Shown here piece after piece: positions 25,963-33,689 of a DNA stretch of 64,000 nt. A program made the translations under genes and the position numbers. The number at the start of each line of letters is the position of its first letter. Positions within the stretch are counted from its first letter, which is position 1. The notes below the pieces were generated by a model. The model saw only the letters and a list, made by a program, of their open reading frames with translations. It made no database searches and was not told the DNA's origin. This DNA is from Dietzia sp. NCCP-2495 (lineage in GTDB: Bacteria; Actinomycetota; Actinomycetes; Mycobacteriales; Mycobacteriaceae): the NCBI RefSeq assembly GCF_026011735.1, contig NZ_BRVN01000005.1, forward strand, positions 62,001-126,000, in the 5' to 3' direction.

Positions 25963-25979
25963 GTAAATGAGCAGTAAAT
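25963..25979. promoter_or_regulatory. 11-bp-phased GTAAAT direct repeat upstream of senX3
   Basis: GTAAAT occurs at 25963-25968 and 25974-25979, a 6+5 bp phase. That is the usual layout of binding sites for OmpR/PhoB-type dimers. It is a candidate RegX3 autoregulatory site about 85-100 bp before the senX3 start. Confidence 0.45.
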
Positions 25980-26049
25980 CCCCGTCTACCTGCGAACTTC
26001 CTGCAGGTGGCCGGGGGTTCTGCGTTTTCTGGCACGACACCTTGCGACG

Positions 26050-26055
26050 TAGTAT
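26050..26055 (+). promoter_or_regulatory. leaderless -10 of senX3 (TAGTAT)
   Basis: TAGTAT is followed by 7 nt and GTG at 26063. Confidence 0.7.
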
Positions 26056-26062
26056 CTGGAGC

Positions 26063-27259
26063 GTGCAGGTCAGTTTGGGGATCTTCCTCGCCATCGTCGC
26101 CGGTGTCATCGGCTTCGTGGTGGGCGGATTCATCATCCCCAGACTCAACGCACGCGCAGACCGTCGCCGGGCGGAGCAGGCGGGGCCGACCCGCCTCGAT
26201 GTGCTGGGGTCCGTCTACGAACAGGCCCCGACGGCGCTGGCTGTGGTGGACCGTCACCAGGACGTGGTCCTCTTCAACCGTCGAGCCGCGGAACTGGGAA
26301 TCGTCGAGGACCGACTGCTGATCGATTCGATCTGGAAAGCGGCCGACGCGACGTTCGAGGACGGCAAGCCCTCGGCGTTCGACCTGCCGCCGAAAATGGC
26401 CGCGGGCCGTCGCCGGATTCCGTCGATCAGTGGCCGTAGTGAGATCCTCGAGGGGCACGGTGAGCAGTTCGTCGTGGTGTTCGCCGACGACGACTCGGAG
26501 CACCGGCGCATGGAGGCCGCACGCCGGGACTTCGTTGCCAACGTCTCGCACGAGCTCAAGACCCCGGTCGGGGCGATGGCGCTCCTGGCCGAGGCACTGC
26601 TGGAGTCCAAGGACGACCCGGAGCAGGTCGAGTACTTCGGTGGTCGCGTCGTGGACGAGGCCCAGCGACTGGGGAAGATGGTCACCGAGCTCATCGCGCT
26701 CTCCCGCCTGCAGGGTGCGGAGCGGATCCGCGACCCGGAGCCGGTGGCGGTCGACGACGTGGTGGACGAGGCCATCCGGCGGGCCCAGTCGGCCGCGGAA
26801 GCTGCCGAGATCGAGCTCATCACCGACGCGCCGTCGGGGCTGGAGGTCAAGGGCGACTGGACCCTGCTGGTCACCGCGCTGGCCAACCTCATCCTCAACG
26901 CCATCAACTACTCGCCCGAGCGCACCCCGGTGTCGATCACCCGGGACTGCACGGGCGGGACCGTGGTGCTCCGGGTGACCGACCGCGGGATCGGGATCGC
27001 CCCCGAACACCAGGCGCGCGTCTTCGAGCGTTTCTTCCGCGTCGACAAGGCCCGGTCGCGTGCCACCGGCGGCACCGGACTGGGACTGGCGATCGTCAAG
27101 CACGTCGCCCAGAACCACAACGGCGTCGTGACCCTGTGGAGCCGACCCGGGACCGGGTCGACCTTCACCCTTCAACTCCCGGCCTATACAGAGTCGGAAC
27201 TCGGTGGGAAGACTCCCGCAGCAGAGCATGTCGAACAAGGAGAGGACCAGGTGCCGTGA
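26063..27259 (+). CDS. senX3: sensor histidine kinase SenX3
   Basis: SenX3 phosphorylates RegX3 in the phosphate-limitation response. The 398-residue kinase has one N-terminal membrane helix (about 5-26) and a PAS-like segment (about 50-140). HisKA follows with VANVSHELKTPVGAM (His about 163). The ATPase domain has ANLILNAINYSPE (N box), DRGIGIAPEHQ (G1) and GTGLGLAIVKHVA (G2). Only one membrane helix is present, as in the mycobacterial protein. The stop overlaps the regX3 GTG, so there is no room for the MIRU-type repeats found between these genes in M. tuberculosis. Confidence 0.94.
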   Translation: MQVSLGIFLAIVAGVIGFVVGGFIIPRLNARADRRRAEQAGPTRLDVLGSVYEQAPTALAVVDRHQDVVLFNRRAAELGIVEDRLLIDSIWKAADATFEDGKPSAFDLPPKMAAGRRRIPSISGRSEILEGHGEQFVVVFADDDSEHRRMEAARRDFVANVSHELKTPVGAMALLAEALLESKDDPEQVEYFGGRVVDEAQRLGKMVTELIALSRLQGAERIRDPEPVAVDDVVDEAIRRAQSAAEAAEIELITDAPSGLEVKGDWTLLVTALANLILNAINYSPERTPVSITRDCTGGTVVLRVTDRGIGIAPEHQARVFERFFRVDKARSRATGGTGLGLAIVKHVAQNHNGVVTLWSRPGTGSTFTLQLPAYTESELGGKTPAAEHVEQGEDQVP

Positions 27260-27945
27260 CCAGGGTGCTGATCGTGGAGGACGAGGACGCGTTGGCGGAT
27301 CCGCTGGCGTTCCTGCTCCGTAAGGAGGGCTTCGACGTCACCATCGCCGGCGACGGGCCGACCGCGCTGGAACGATTCGAGTCCCACGGCGCGGACATCG
27401 TGTTGCTCGACCTCATGCTCCCGGGGATGTCCGGGACGGATGTGTGCAAGCGACTCCGGGCCACCTCAAGCGTGCCGGTGATCATGGTGACCGCGCGCGA
27501 CAGTGAGATCGACAAGGTGGTGGGCCTCGAGCTGGGGGCCGACGACTACGTGACCAAGCCGTATTCGGCTCGTGAGCTCATCGCCAGGATCCGGGCCGTG
27601 CTGCGCCGTGGCACGGAGAAGGAGGCCGAGGAAGTCGACGAGGTCGGCGTCCTCGAATCCGGGCCGGTCCGGATGGACATCGAGCGGCACACGGTGACCG
27701 TTCGCGGTGAGCAGGTCACGCTGCCGCTCAAGGAGTTCGACCTGCTCGAGTACCTGCTGCGCAACTCCGGTCGCGTGCTCACCCGGGGTCAGCTCATCGA
27801 CCGGGTGTGGGGTTCGGACTACGTCGGCGACACCAAGACCCTCGACGTGCACGTCAAGCGCCTGCGCTCGAAGATCGAGGCGGACCCGGGCAAGCCGGTC
27901 AACCTCGTGACGGTGCGCGGGCTTGGCTACAAGTTCGAGGGCTGA
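27256..27945 (+). CDS. regX3: response regulator RegX3
   Basis: This is a 229-residue OmpR/PhoB-type regulator. The receiver domain has the acidic pair EDED, phospho-acceptor Asp about 52 (LLDLMLPG), MVTARDS and the conserved Lys in VTKPYSARE. The C-terminal winged helix includes LPLKEFDLLEYLLRNSGRVL and TLDVHVKRLRSKIE. GTG at 27256 overlaps the senX3 stop, giving translational coupling; AAGGAGAGGA lies before it. It controls phosphate-starvation genes in relatives. Confidence 0.95.
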   Translation: MTRVLIVEDEDALADPLAFLLRKEGFDVTIAGDGPTALERFESHGADIVLLDLMLPGMSGTDVCKRLRATSSVPVIMVTARDSEIDKVVGLELGADDYVTKPYSARELIARIRAVLRRGTEKEAEEVDEVGVLESGPVRMDIERHTVTVRGEQVTLPLKEFDLLEYLLRNSGRVLTRGQLIDRVWGSDYVGDTKTLDVHVKRLRSKIEADPGKPVNLVTVRGLGYKFEG

Positions 27946-27980
27946 CCGGCCTCGCCCCACCACCCACCGCCAACTCCCAG

Positions 27981-28095
27981 AATTCGCTACTCCGCCTGCG
28001 GATTCGCTACTCCCGTGGGGGTAGCGGATCCTGAGCAGGAGTAGCGGATTCGGAGGCGCCTGGGGGTAGCGGATCCTGAGCAGGAGTAGCGGATC
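27981..28095. repeat. intergenic inverted and tandem repeats after regX3
   Basis: A 45-bp unit starting TGGGGGTAGCGGATCCTGAG occurs at 28016 and 28061. The core GGAGTAGCGGAT also occurs inverted as ATTCGCTACTCC at 27982 and 28002. It fills the gap between convergent regX3 and the Cys-rich gene and could fold into several hairpins, so a role in termination is plausible. Confidence 0.75.
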
Positions 28096-28105
28096 TGCGG
28101 AGGGC

Positions 28106-28960
28106 TCAGCAGGAGCTGGATCCGCAGGCCCGCTCGGTCGCCGGGTGGACGGCGACGATGCCCAACTGGCGACGCCGCCCGCACGCGGCGGCCAGCACCT
28201 CGTACACCTCATCGCCGAGCAGCGCGATCAGCTCGTCGCGGAGCGAGAGGTACACGGGCTCCGCGCCGACGTGTGCTTCGGGAGAACCGGTGCAGTACCA
28301 GTCCAGGTCCAGTCCGCCGGGACCCCAGCCGCGACGGTCGTACTCACTGACCTTGGTGTGGAGGATCTCGACCTCGTCGGGCCGGTCCTCCCACTCGTGC
28401 GTCACGTGTAGGGGCAGTTGCCAGCACACGTCCGGCTTTGCCTCGGTGAGCGGGCGCCCGGTCCGCATCGCCATGTGGTGCAGCGCGCAGCCCGAGCCCG
28501 CCGGCCAGCCGGGGTCGTTGAAGAAGACACACCGACCCTTGTGCCTGCGGGTGCGCAGCGCGGGCTCCATCTCGCCGTCGTCCCCGGTCAGTTCGTCCAT
28601 CTCGAGCCAGGCCTCGTGGTCGGAATTCTCAGCCCCGGTGGCTTCGATGGCGGCATCGCGGTGCTGCCATTCGCCGGGTTCCAGCCTGGACACGTTGAGG
28701 GTGAGGCGCTCGCGGTCCTCGGCGTCGCTGATGAACGCGCCGTGGGTGCAGCATCCGGACTCGGGCTGGGAGGCGTCGATGCCGTGGCATGCGGGCGAAC
28801 CGAACACACACGTCCACGACGACAGGAGCCAGGTCATGTCGACGGAGATGAGATGTTCGTCGTTCGTCGGGTCGGTGAAGCTGTACCACTCGCGGGGGAA
28901 GTCCAGAGGGACCTCGGGCTGAGGGGCACCCGGGGTTGGAGAAGGTTCAGTGGCGGTCAC
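28106..28960 (-). CDS. cysteine-rich conserved protein (Rv0495c-like)
   Basis: This 284-residue protein has many cysteines and histidines: [54 protein letters not shown] and a terminal CGSSSC. The pattern is that of a metal- or Fe-S-binding protein, related in style to YkgJ-type zinc/iron chelating proteins. Its place beside senX3-regX3 and ppx matches mycobacterial Rv0495c, whose exact chemistry is not settled to my knowledge. The GTG start follows TACGGT by 7 nt. Confidence 0.75.
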   Translation of the reverse strand: MTATEPSPTPGAPQPEVPLDFPREWYSFTDPTNDEHLISVDMTWLLSSWTCVFGSPACHGIDASQPESGCCTHGAFISDAEDRERLTLNVSRLEPGEWQHRDAAIEATGAENSDHEAWLEMDELTGDDGEMEPALRTRRHKGRCVFFNDPGWPAGSGCALHHMAMRTGRPLTEAKPDVCWQLPLHVTHEWEDRPDEVEILHTKVSEYDRRGWGPGGLDLDWYCTGSPEAHVGAEPVYLSLRDELIALLGDEVYEVLAAACGRRRQLGIVAVHPATERACGSSSC

Positions 28961-28967
28961 AACTTGC

Positions 28968-28973
28968 GACCGT
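28968..28973 (-). promoter_or_regulatory. leaderless -10 (TACGGT) of the Cys-rich gene
   Basis: On the minus strand TACGGT is followed by 7 nt and the GTG at 28960. It is separated by only 8 bp from the ppx -10 on the other strand. Confidence 0.6.
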
Positions 28974-28981
28974 AGACCCTT

Positions 28982-28987
28982 TAGGGT
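28982..28987 (+). promoter_or_regulatory. leaderless -10 of ppx (TAGGGT)
   Basis: TAGGGT is followed by 6 nt and GTG at 28994. Confidence 0.6.
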
Positions 28988-28993
28988 GGTCGT

Positions 28994-29941
28994 GTGAGAT
29001 TAGGTGTCCTGGACGTCGGAAGTAACACGGTGCACTTCGTCGTCGTCGACGCGCATCGTGGCGGTCATCCGACCCCGATGAACGATTCCAAGACCCGCCT
29101 GCGCCTCATCGAGTACCTGGATGAGGAGAACAACATCTCCAAGACCGGCATCGCCCGCCTCATCGACGCGGTGAACGAGGCAGCCGATCTCGCCCGCGCC
29201 ACCAAGTGCAAAGAGGTCATGGCGCTGGCCACCTCGGCGGTGCGCGACTCCAATAACTCGGACGAGGTCCTGGCCAAGGTCACCAAGGAGACCGGGATCG
29301 AACTGCGCGTGCTCTCCGGTGAGGACGAGGCACGGATGACGTTTCTGGCCGCGCGCCGGTGGTACGGCTGGAGTGCCGGGCGGATCCTCAACCTCGACAT
29401 CGGTGGAGGGTCGCTGGAGTTGACCAGCGGGGAGGACGAACTCCCCGAGCACGCGTTCAGCCTCCAGTTGGGCGCGAGCCGCCTCACCCACGACTGGTTC
29501 AAGTCCGATCCGCCGGAACGCAAGCGGATCAACCAGCTGCGCGACTACATCGACGCGGAGCTGGAGGGCCCGGCCAAGGAGCTGAAGACGGCCGGCGAAC
29601 CGGATCTGGCGTGCGCCACCTCCAAGACGTTTCGTATGCTCGCCCGGTTGACGGGTGCCGCACCGTCCTCGGAGGGGCCGCGGGTTGAGAGAACTCTCAC
29701 CGCTGCCGGTTTGCGTCAGGTGATCTCGTTCATCTCCCGCATGACCGCAGCGGACAGGGCAGAGTTGGAGGGAATCAGCTCTGACCGGTCGCACCAGGTG
29801 GTGGCCGGCGCGCTGGTCGCGGAGGCGTCCATGCGTGCACTGGGACTGGAAAGTGTGAAAATCTGTCCGTGGGCTCTGCGTGAGGGGCTGATCCTGCAGC
29901 GTCTCGACCGGGACCTGGGCGGCGACGAGAAGGGGAACTGA
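28994..29941 (+). CDS. ppx: exopolyphosphatase, Ppx/GppA family
   Basis: This 315-residue ASKHA-fold phosphatase should hydrolyse inorganic polyphosphate or pppGpp. It shows [18 protein letters not shown] (phosphate 1), [33 protein letters not shown], and [15 protein letters not shown] (phosphate 2). Mycobacteria have a short Ppx1 at the same place (Rv0496) which acts on short-chain polyphosphate. The next gene begins at the stop codon, so the two form an operon. Confidence 0.93.
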   Translation: MRLGVLDVGSNTVHFVVVDAHRGGHPTPMNDSKTRLRLIEYLDEENNISKTGIARLIDAVNEAADLARATKCKEVMALATSAVRDSNNSDEVLAKVTKETGIELRVLSGEDEARMTFLAARRWYGWSAGRILNLDIGGGSLELTSGEDELPEHAFSLQLGASRLTHDWFKSDPPERKRINQLRDYIDAELEGPAKELKTAGEPDLACATSKTFRMLARLTGAAPSSEGPRVERTLTAAGLRQVISFISRMTAADRAELEGISSDRSHQVVAGALVAEASMRALGLESVKICPWALREGLILQRLDRDLGGDEKGN

Positions 29942-31776
29942 TGATGGCCGAAGATCCTGACGGTCAGCAGATCACCGTGGCGGAGCTGCTCAAGCGCATG
30001 GGCGCGGAGCAGCAGTCCGCTCCGTCCGGGCGCCGGCGTCGCCGGGCGGACGAGGGTGGAGTGAGTGTCTCCGAGCTCACCGGAGAGATCCCGCGGATCA
30101 CTGACGACACCGTGCTGAGCGGTCGTGCGGCGCGGCGTCGTGCGCGCGAGGCTCAGGAGGCGCAGGAGTCCGAAGCGGGTGGTCAGTCGCCGTCCGCGGG
30201 GGAGGGCACCGCAGCCCAGGCCCAGCGGAAGTCGGAGGGGCCGAAGGTGGTGCCGTCCGGCACCGGTGCGGGTGCCACGCCGACGAGTTCGACGACGACG
30301 AAGACGCCGTCCACCCCGCAGTCCGGCCGTACGCCGGGCGCCGCGGCATCGGCTCCCGCCGGGCAGAGTGCGACCACGCCGAGTTCCACCACGCCGAGTT
30401 CCACCACGCCGAGCTCCCCGACGAAGCGTCCCGCCACGCCGACCCCGAGCACTCCGACCCAGGACCGTCCCGGCGGCCCCACGGCGGCTCCGTCCGCGGC
30501 TACCACCACCCGGATCCCCGCCCAGTCGGCGCCCGGGACTTCGACCACCTCCACGGGGTCCCCGTCGTCTGCGAGCCCGGCGGTCCCGAAGGCGGACGCC
30601 CTCGCTGCCGACGCCCCTGAAACGTCCGACAAGCCCCCTGAGACATCCGGCAAGAAGGGCGGCCTCCGCGGACTGTTCGGCCGGGGGCGTAAGGGCGCCG
30701 ACCAGACCAAGTCCGAGGATTCGGCACGGACTGCGGCCCCGACCTCGACCGCTGGCACGAGCACCACGGGTGACTCGAGCACCGCGGGTGACTCGAGCAC
30801 AACGGGCGTCGAGTCCTCCGAGGCGAAGCGTGACGGCGGACGGTCAGGGCTCGGCACCGCCGGTGTCGCAGCAGGCGGAGCTGCAGCCGCCGGTGCCGCG
30901 GTGGCGGGTGGCGCGGCGATGGCCGGCGCCGCGGCCAAGGACACGTCCGCTGACAAGACAGCCGGCAGGTCCGACGACAAGGCCGACGCCAAGGACGCTG
31001 GCAGGCCCGGCGGCGCGACCACTGCGGCTACTACGGGCACCGGCGCCGCTGCCGGTGCAGGTGCTGCTGCTGGTGCAGGCACTGCGGGCAGTGCCTCGAC
31101 CGTTTCCGGCGCCGCTCCGGTACAGGGTGCAAGGGCCTCGGCTGACGCAGCGCAGTCGCCGGCCTGGGGCGTTCCCTCGGGCAGCGGCTCGACCGCCCAC
31201 CGTGGACCAGACGCCGATGCGGCAACCGGCGCGGGCGCTGAGGACGGGGGCAAGAAGACCGACGCCGACAAGGACGGTGGCAAGGCCGGTGTGGGCGTCG
31301 CCGCAGCAGGTGCCGCAGCCGCTGGTGCCGCCGGCCTCGCCGCGACCAAGGCTGCCGGCAAGGATTCAGCCGCCGGTAAGTATTCGGCCGCCGGCACCGA
31401 CTCGGCAACTGGTACCGACTCGGCAACTGGCACCGAAGCGGCAGCCACCGCCGGCGACGCCGACTCCCGACGCGACCTCGATCGTCGCGACCGGGACCCG
31501 GACACCACCGAGCGTTCGGGCGCATCGCAGTGGCTCATCCTCATCGCGCAGGTGCTCGCCTCCGCGGTCGCCGGTGCGGCGCTGTTCCTCGGCTTCCAGT
31601 TGCTGTGGGGCGACCTCCCGTGGGTGGCGTTCGCGCTCGCGATCATCGTGGTCTTCGTCCTCGTCGGCATGGTGCGCGTCCTCCGCAGGTCCAACGACAC
31701 CGTCAGCATCGCCCTGGCGGTGGTCGTGGGCCTGGCCGTGACCTGCGGTCCGCTTCTCCTCCGGCTGATCACCTAG
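29941..31776 (+). CDS. low-complexity protein with C-terminal membrane domain (Rv0497-like)
   Basis: This is a 611-residue protein. The N-terminal 60 residues are conserved-looking (ITVAELLKRMGAEQ, then SGRRRRRADEGG and VSVSELTGEIPRI). Residues about 70-515 are Ala/Thr/Ser/Gly/Pro-rich, including TPSSTTPSSTTPSS, a lysine-rich GKKGGLRGLFGRGRKG patch and Gly/Ala hydrophobic runs. The end has three membrane helices (about 525-610). The mycobacterial counterpart next to ppx is, as I recall, about half as long. No function is known. ATG overlaps the ppx TGA; a second ATG follows immediately. Confidence 0.8.
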   Translation: MMAEDPDGQQITVAELLKRMGAEQQSAPSGRRRRRADEGGVSVSELTGEIPRITDDTVLSGRAARRRAREAQEAQESEAGGQSPSAGEGTAAQAQRKSEGPKVVPSGTGAGATPTSSTTTKTPSTPQSGRTPGAAASAPAGQSATTPSSTTPSSTTPSSPTKRPATPTPSTPTQDRPGGPTAAPSAATTTRIPAQSAPGTSTTSTGSPSSASPAVPKADALAADAPETSDKPPETSGKKGGLRGLFGRGRKGADQTKSEDSARTAAPTSTAGTSTTGDSSTAGDSSTTGVESSEAKRDGGRSGLGTAGVAAGGAAAAGAAVAGGAAMAGAAAKDTSADKTAGRSDDKADAKDAGRPGGATTAATTGTGAAAGAGAAAGAGTAGSASTVSGAAPVQGARASADAAQSPAWGVPSGSGSTAHRGPDADAATGAGAEDGGKKTDADKDGGKAGVGVAAAGAAAAGAAGLAATKAAGKDSAAGKYSAAGTDSATGTDSATGTEAAATAGDADSRRDLDRRDRDPDTTERSGASQWLILIAQVLASAVAGAALFLGFQLLWGDLPWVAFALAIIVVFVLVGMVRVLRRSNDTVSIALAVVVGLAVTCGPLLLRLIT

Positions 31777-31799
31777 GAGCTGATCGCACAGCGACTCCA

Positions 31800-31834
31800 T
31801 TCCGCCCGCATCCGCACGCCGGATGCGGGCGGAA
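31800..31834 (+). terminator. hairpin terminator of the ppx operon
   Basis: A perfect 15-bp stem TTCCGCCCGCATCCG / CGGATGCGGGCGGAA with a 5-nt loop. Confidence 0.75.
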
Positions 31835-31888
31835 CTCGTCTGAGCCCGTCATGACCCTCGACGAGTAAAGCGATGAGCGCCGGTGTGG

Positions 31889-31894
31889 CACCCT
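31889..31894 (+). promoter_or_regulatory. candidate leaderless -10 of proC (CACCCT)
   Basis: CACCCT is followed by 7 nt and ATG at 31902. Confidence 0.45.
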
Positions 31895-31901
31895 GAAAGC
31901 C

Positions 31902-32735
31902 ATGACGAGAATCGCAGTGGTCGGTGGCGGCCGCATCGGAGAGGCGCTCATCGCAGGGCTCCGTGAGGCCGGTACGCCGGCGTCAGACATCGTGGTGATC
32001 GAGGCCGTCCAGGCCCGCGCAGACGAGTTGGCCAAGAGGTACAACATCCTCTCCACCGGCCTCGACATCGGTTGTGAAGGCGCCGACGTGATCGTCGTGG
32101 CCGTCAAACCCAACGACGTGCCGGCCGTGGTCGACCGTATCGGCGACGCCATCTCCGACAGCGTCCACGAGTCGATCGTGGTCTCCCTCGCTGCGGGCGT
32201 CCCCACGCAGACGCTCGAGAACCGGCTCAGTGCCGGCTCTCCGGTCGTCCGCGTGATGCCCAATACGGCGATGCTCGTGGGCAAGGGCGTGTCCGCGATC
32301 TGTAAGGGCCGGTTCGCGAAGGACGAGCACCTCGAGCAGGTGCGCACGATCATGGAGAGTGTCGGTGTCGTCGTCGTCGTCACCGAGGCCCAGATGGACG
32401 CGGTGACGGCCGTGTCCGGGTCCGGCCCCGCCTACTTCTTCCTCCTCGCCGAGGCCATGGTGGACGCCGGCGTGGAACAGGGGCTGCCACGCGACGTGGC
32501 GCACGCCCTGGCGGCCGGTACCGCCCTCGGCGCGGGCGCCATGCTCGCCGCGGGCGAGGACGGCCCCGGACAGCTCCGCTACAACGTCAGCTCGCCCGGT
32601 GGCACCACCGCTGCCGCCATCCGCCGGCTCGAGGCCGGTGGGATCCGCGCCGCCGTGGCCGACGCCGTCGAGGGTGCCGCGACGCGCTCGCGTGAGATAG
32701 CCGCGTCCGCGGCAGAAGACGACGCCGTGGACTGA
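31902..32735 (+). CDS. proC: pyrroline-5-carboxylate reductase
   Basis: ProC reduces 1-pyrroline-5-carboxylate to L-proline with NAD(P)H. The 277-residue enzyme has the Rossmann start IAVVGGGRIGEALIAGL, VAVKPNDVPAVV, RVMPNTAMLVGKG and the signature VSGSGPAYFFLLAEAMVDAG. NVSSPGGTTAAAIRRLE and a short acidic tail follow. Length is normal. A strong terminator follows. Position matches mycobacterial Rv0500. Confidence 0.96.
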   Translation: MTRIAVVGGGRIGEALIAGLREAGTPASDIVVIEAVQARADELAKRYNILSTGLDIGCEGADVIVVAVKPNDVPAVVDRIGDAISDSVHESIVVSLAAGVPTQTLENRLSAGSPVVRVMPNTAMLVGKGVSAICKGRFAKDEHLEQVRTIMESVGVVVVVTEAQMDAVTAVSGSGPAYFFLLAEAMVDAGVEQGLPRDVAHALAAGTALGAGAMLAAGEDGPGQLRYNVSSPGGTTAAAIRRLEAGGIRAAVADAVEGAATRSREIAASAAEDDAVD

Positions 32736-32801
32736 CGTCCGACTTCGCACCGCCCTCTCCTGTGGATCGTCCCGAGCGGACCCCCGGGAGAGGACCGAGA
32801 G

Positions 32802-32839
32802 CGGCCCGCCAGGTGAGAGAAACCCCACCCGGCGGGCCG
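32802..32839 (+). terminator. terminator after proC
   Basis: The stem CGGCCCGCC/GGCGGGCCG (32802-32810 with 32831-32839) has an inner GGTG/CACC stem and is followed by the T-rich ATTCGTTT. Confidence 0.7.
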
Positions 32840-32944
32840 ATTCGTTTAGCACAACCCCTGCTCAGAACGGGTTACCCCGGGATTCGACGGCGTGTCATCG
32901 AAGTAATTCGCCCACTCCCGTCGCATAGACCACACCATTCACGC

Positions 32945-32950
32945 TAGGCT
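32945..32950 (+). promoter_or_regulatory. -10 element (TAGGCT) of the BldC-like gene
   Basis: TAGGCT has no start codon 7 nt downstream. The transcript should carry a leader of about 70 nt with GAAGGG before the ATG at 33027. Confidence 0.5.
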
Positions 32951-33026
32951 CATTCCCAGCACGTGCGTGTCCGTACCGCAGGAGGGGAAGCCTGCGGCGC
33001 GACGCGTGCCACGAAGGGTTGTGACA

Positions 33027-33248
33027 ATGGCGACTACCGACAAGACCGAGGGCGGCGCACCGGCTGCTGGGGGATCCCAGTTCCTCACGGTGGCCGAGGT
33101 GGCCGCGCTGATGCGCGTGTCCAAGATGACGGTCTACCGACTCGTGCACTCGGGCGAGCTGCCGGCCGTTCGCGTGGGCCGCTCGTTCCGCGTCCACTCC
33201 AAGGCCGTGCACGAGTACCTCGACACCTCGTACTTCTCCGCGGGCTGA
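33027..33248 (+). CDS. BldC/excisionase-type helix-turn-helix protein
   Basis: This is a 73-residue small DNA-binding protein with a MerR/Xis-like winged helix: FLTVAEVAALMRVSKMTVYR, LVHSGELPAVRVGRSFRVH. It is related to BldC of Streptomyces and to the mycobacterial protein at Rv0500A. The ATG has GAAGGG 8 nt upstream; an upstream GTG at 32967 would give a 20-residue extension that I think is untranslated. Despite the excisionase label it lies in conserved chromosome, not in a phage. Confidence 0.85.
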   Translation: MATTDKTEGGAPAAGGSQFLTVAEVAALMRVSKMTVYRLVHSGELPAVRVGRSFRVHSKAVHEYLDTSYFSAG

Positions 33249-33351
33249 CCCCGGTCGGCGCTCTGACCGGAATCGCGACCAGGATCACGCCCGGAGCGCC
33301 GCGGCCGGCAGGGGAGGACGGGTCCATTTCCGTCGAGGGGCCGCCTGCAGG

Positions 33352-33357
33352 TAGTCT
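33352..33357 (+). promoter_or_regulatory. candidate -10 (TAGTCT) of the bS22 gene
   Basis: TAGTCT lies about 90 bp before the bS22 ATG. A leader with AGGTAGGTGA precedes the start. Confidence 0.35.
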
Positions 33358-33444
33358 GGACTGGTTACGTCCCGGCGAGCCCGCTTTCGAAGCCGGGGCG
33401 CGGTATGTCCCACGACCAGTAGTCGACAGGTAGGTGACCCCGAT

Positions 33445-33546
33445 ATGGGTTCTGTGATCAAGAAGCGCCGCAAGCGTATGTCCAAGAAGAAGCACCGCAA
33501 GATGCTCCGCCGGACCCGCGTGCAGCGTCGCAAGCTCGGTAAGTGA
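33445..33546 (+). CDS. ribosomal protein bS22
   Basis: This is a very small, extremely basic protein of 33 residues, [20 protein letters not shown] then [13 protein letters not shown]. It matches the AURKAIP1/COX24-like actinobacterial protein found in mycobacterial ribosomes as bS22, which binds the small subunit near the decoding region and bridges. In mycobacteria it is Rv0500B, between the BldC-like and galE2-like genes, exactly as here. AGGTAGGTGA precedes the ATG. Short length means it is easily missed by gene callers. Confidence 0.9.
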   Translation: MGSVIKKRRKRMSKKKHRKMLRRTRVQRRKLGK

Positions 33547-33589
33547 GTCCGGCTGCGCGCTGATCGCGCCCGGATTCACGCCTGTAGCG

Positions 33590-33621
33590 GATGCCCGTCA
33601 CCCTCACCGGTGGCGGGCATC
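33590..33621 (+). terminator. hairpin terminator after bS22
   Basis: The stem GATGCCCGTCACC/GGTGGCGGGCATC has one G-T wobble and a 6-nt loop. It ends before the next promoter. Confidence 0.6.
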
Positions 33622-33676
33622 GGTGTATCCACGGCAGGGGCCACGGACCCGTCCCCGCTGAGCGGGGTGCCGCGGC

Positions 33677-33682
33677 TAGACT
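33677..33682 (+). promoter_or_regulatory. leaderless -10 (TAGACT) of the galE2-like gene
   Basis: TAGACT is followed by 7 nt and GTG at 33690. Confidence 0.7.
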
Positions 33683-33689
33683 CGTGCGG

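Noticed and set aside
33027-33248. Phage excisionase (xis) as a sign of a prophage
   Set aside because: No integrase or att site is nearby, and the gene holds the conserved BldC-like position beside proC and bS22.
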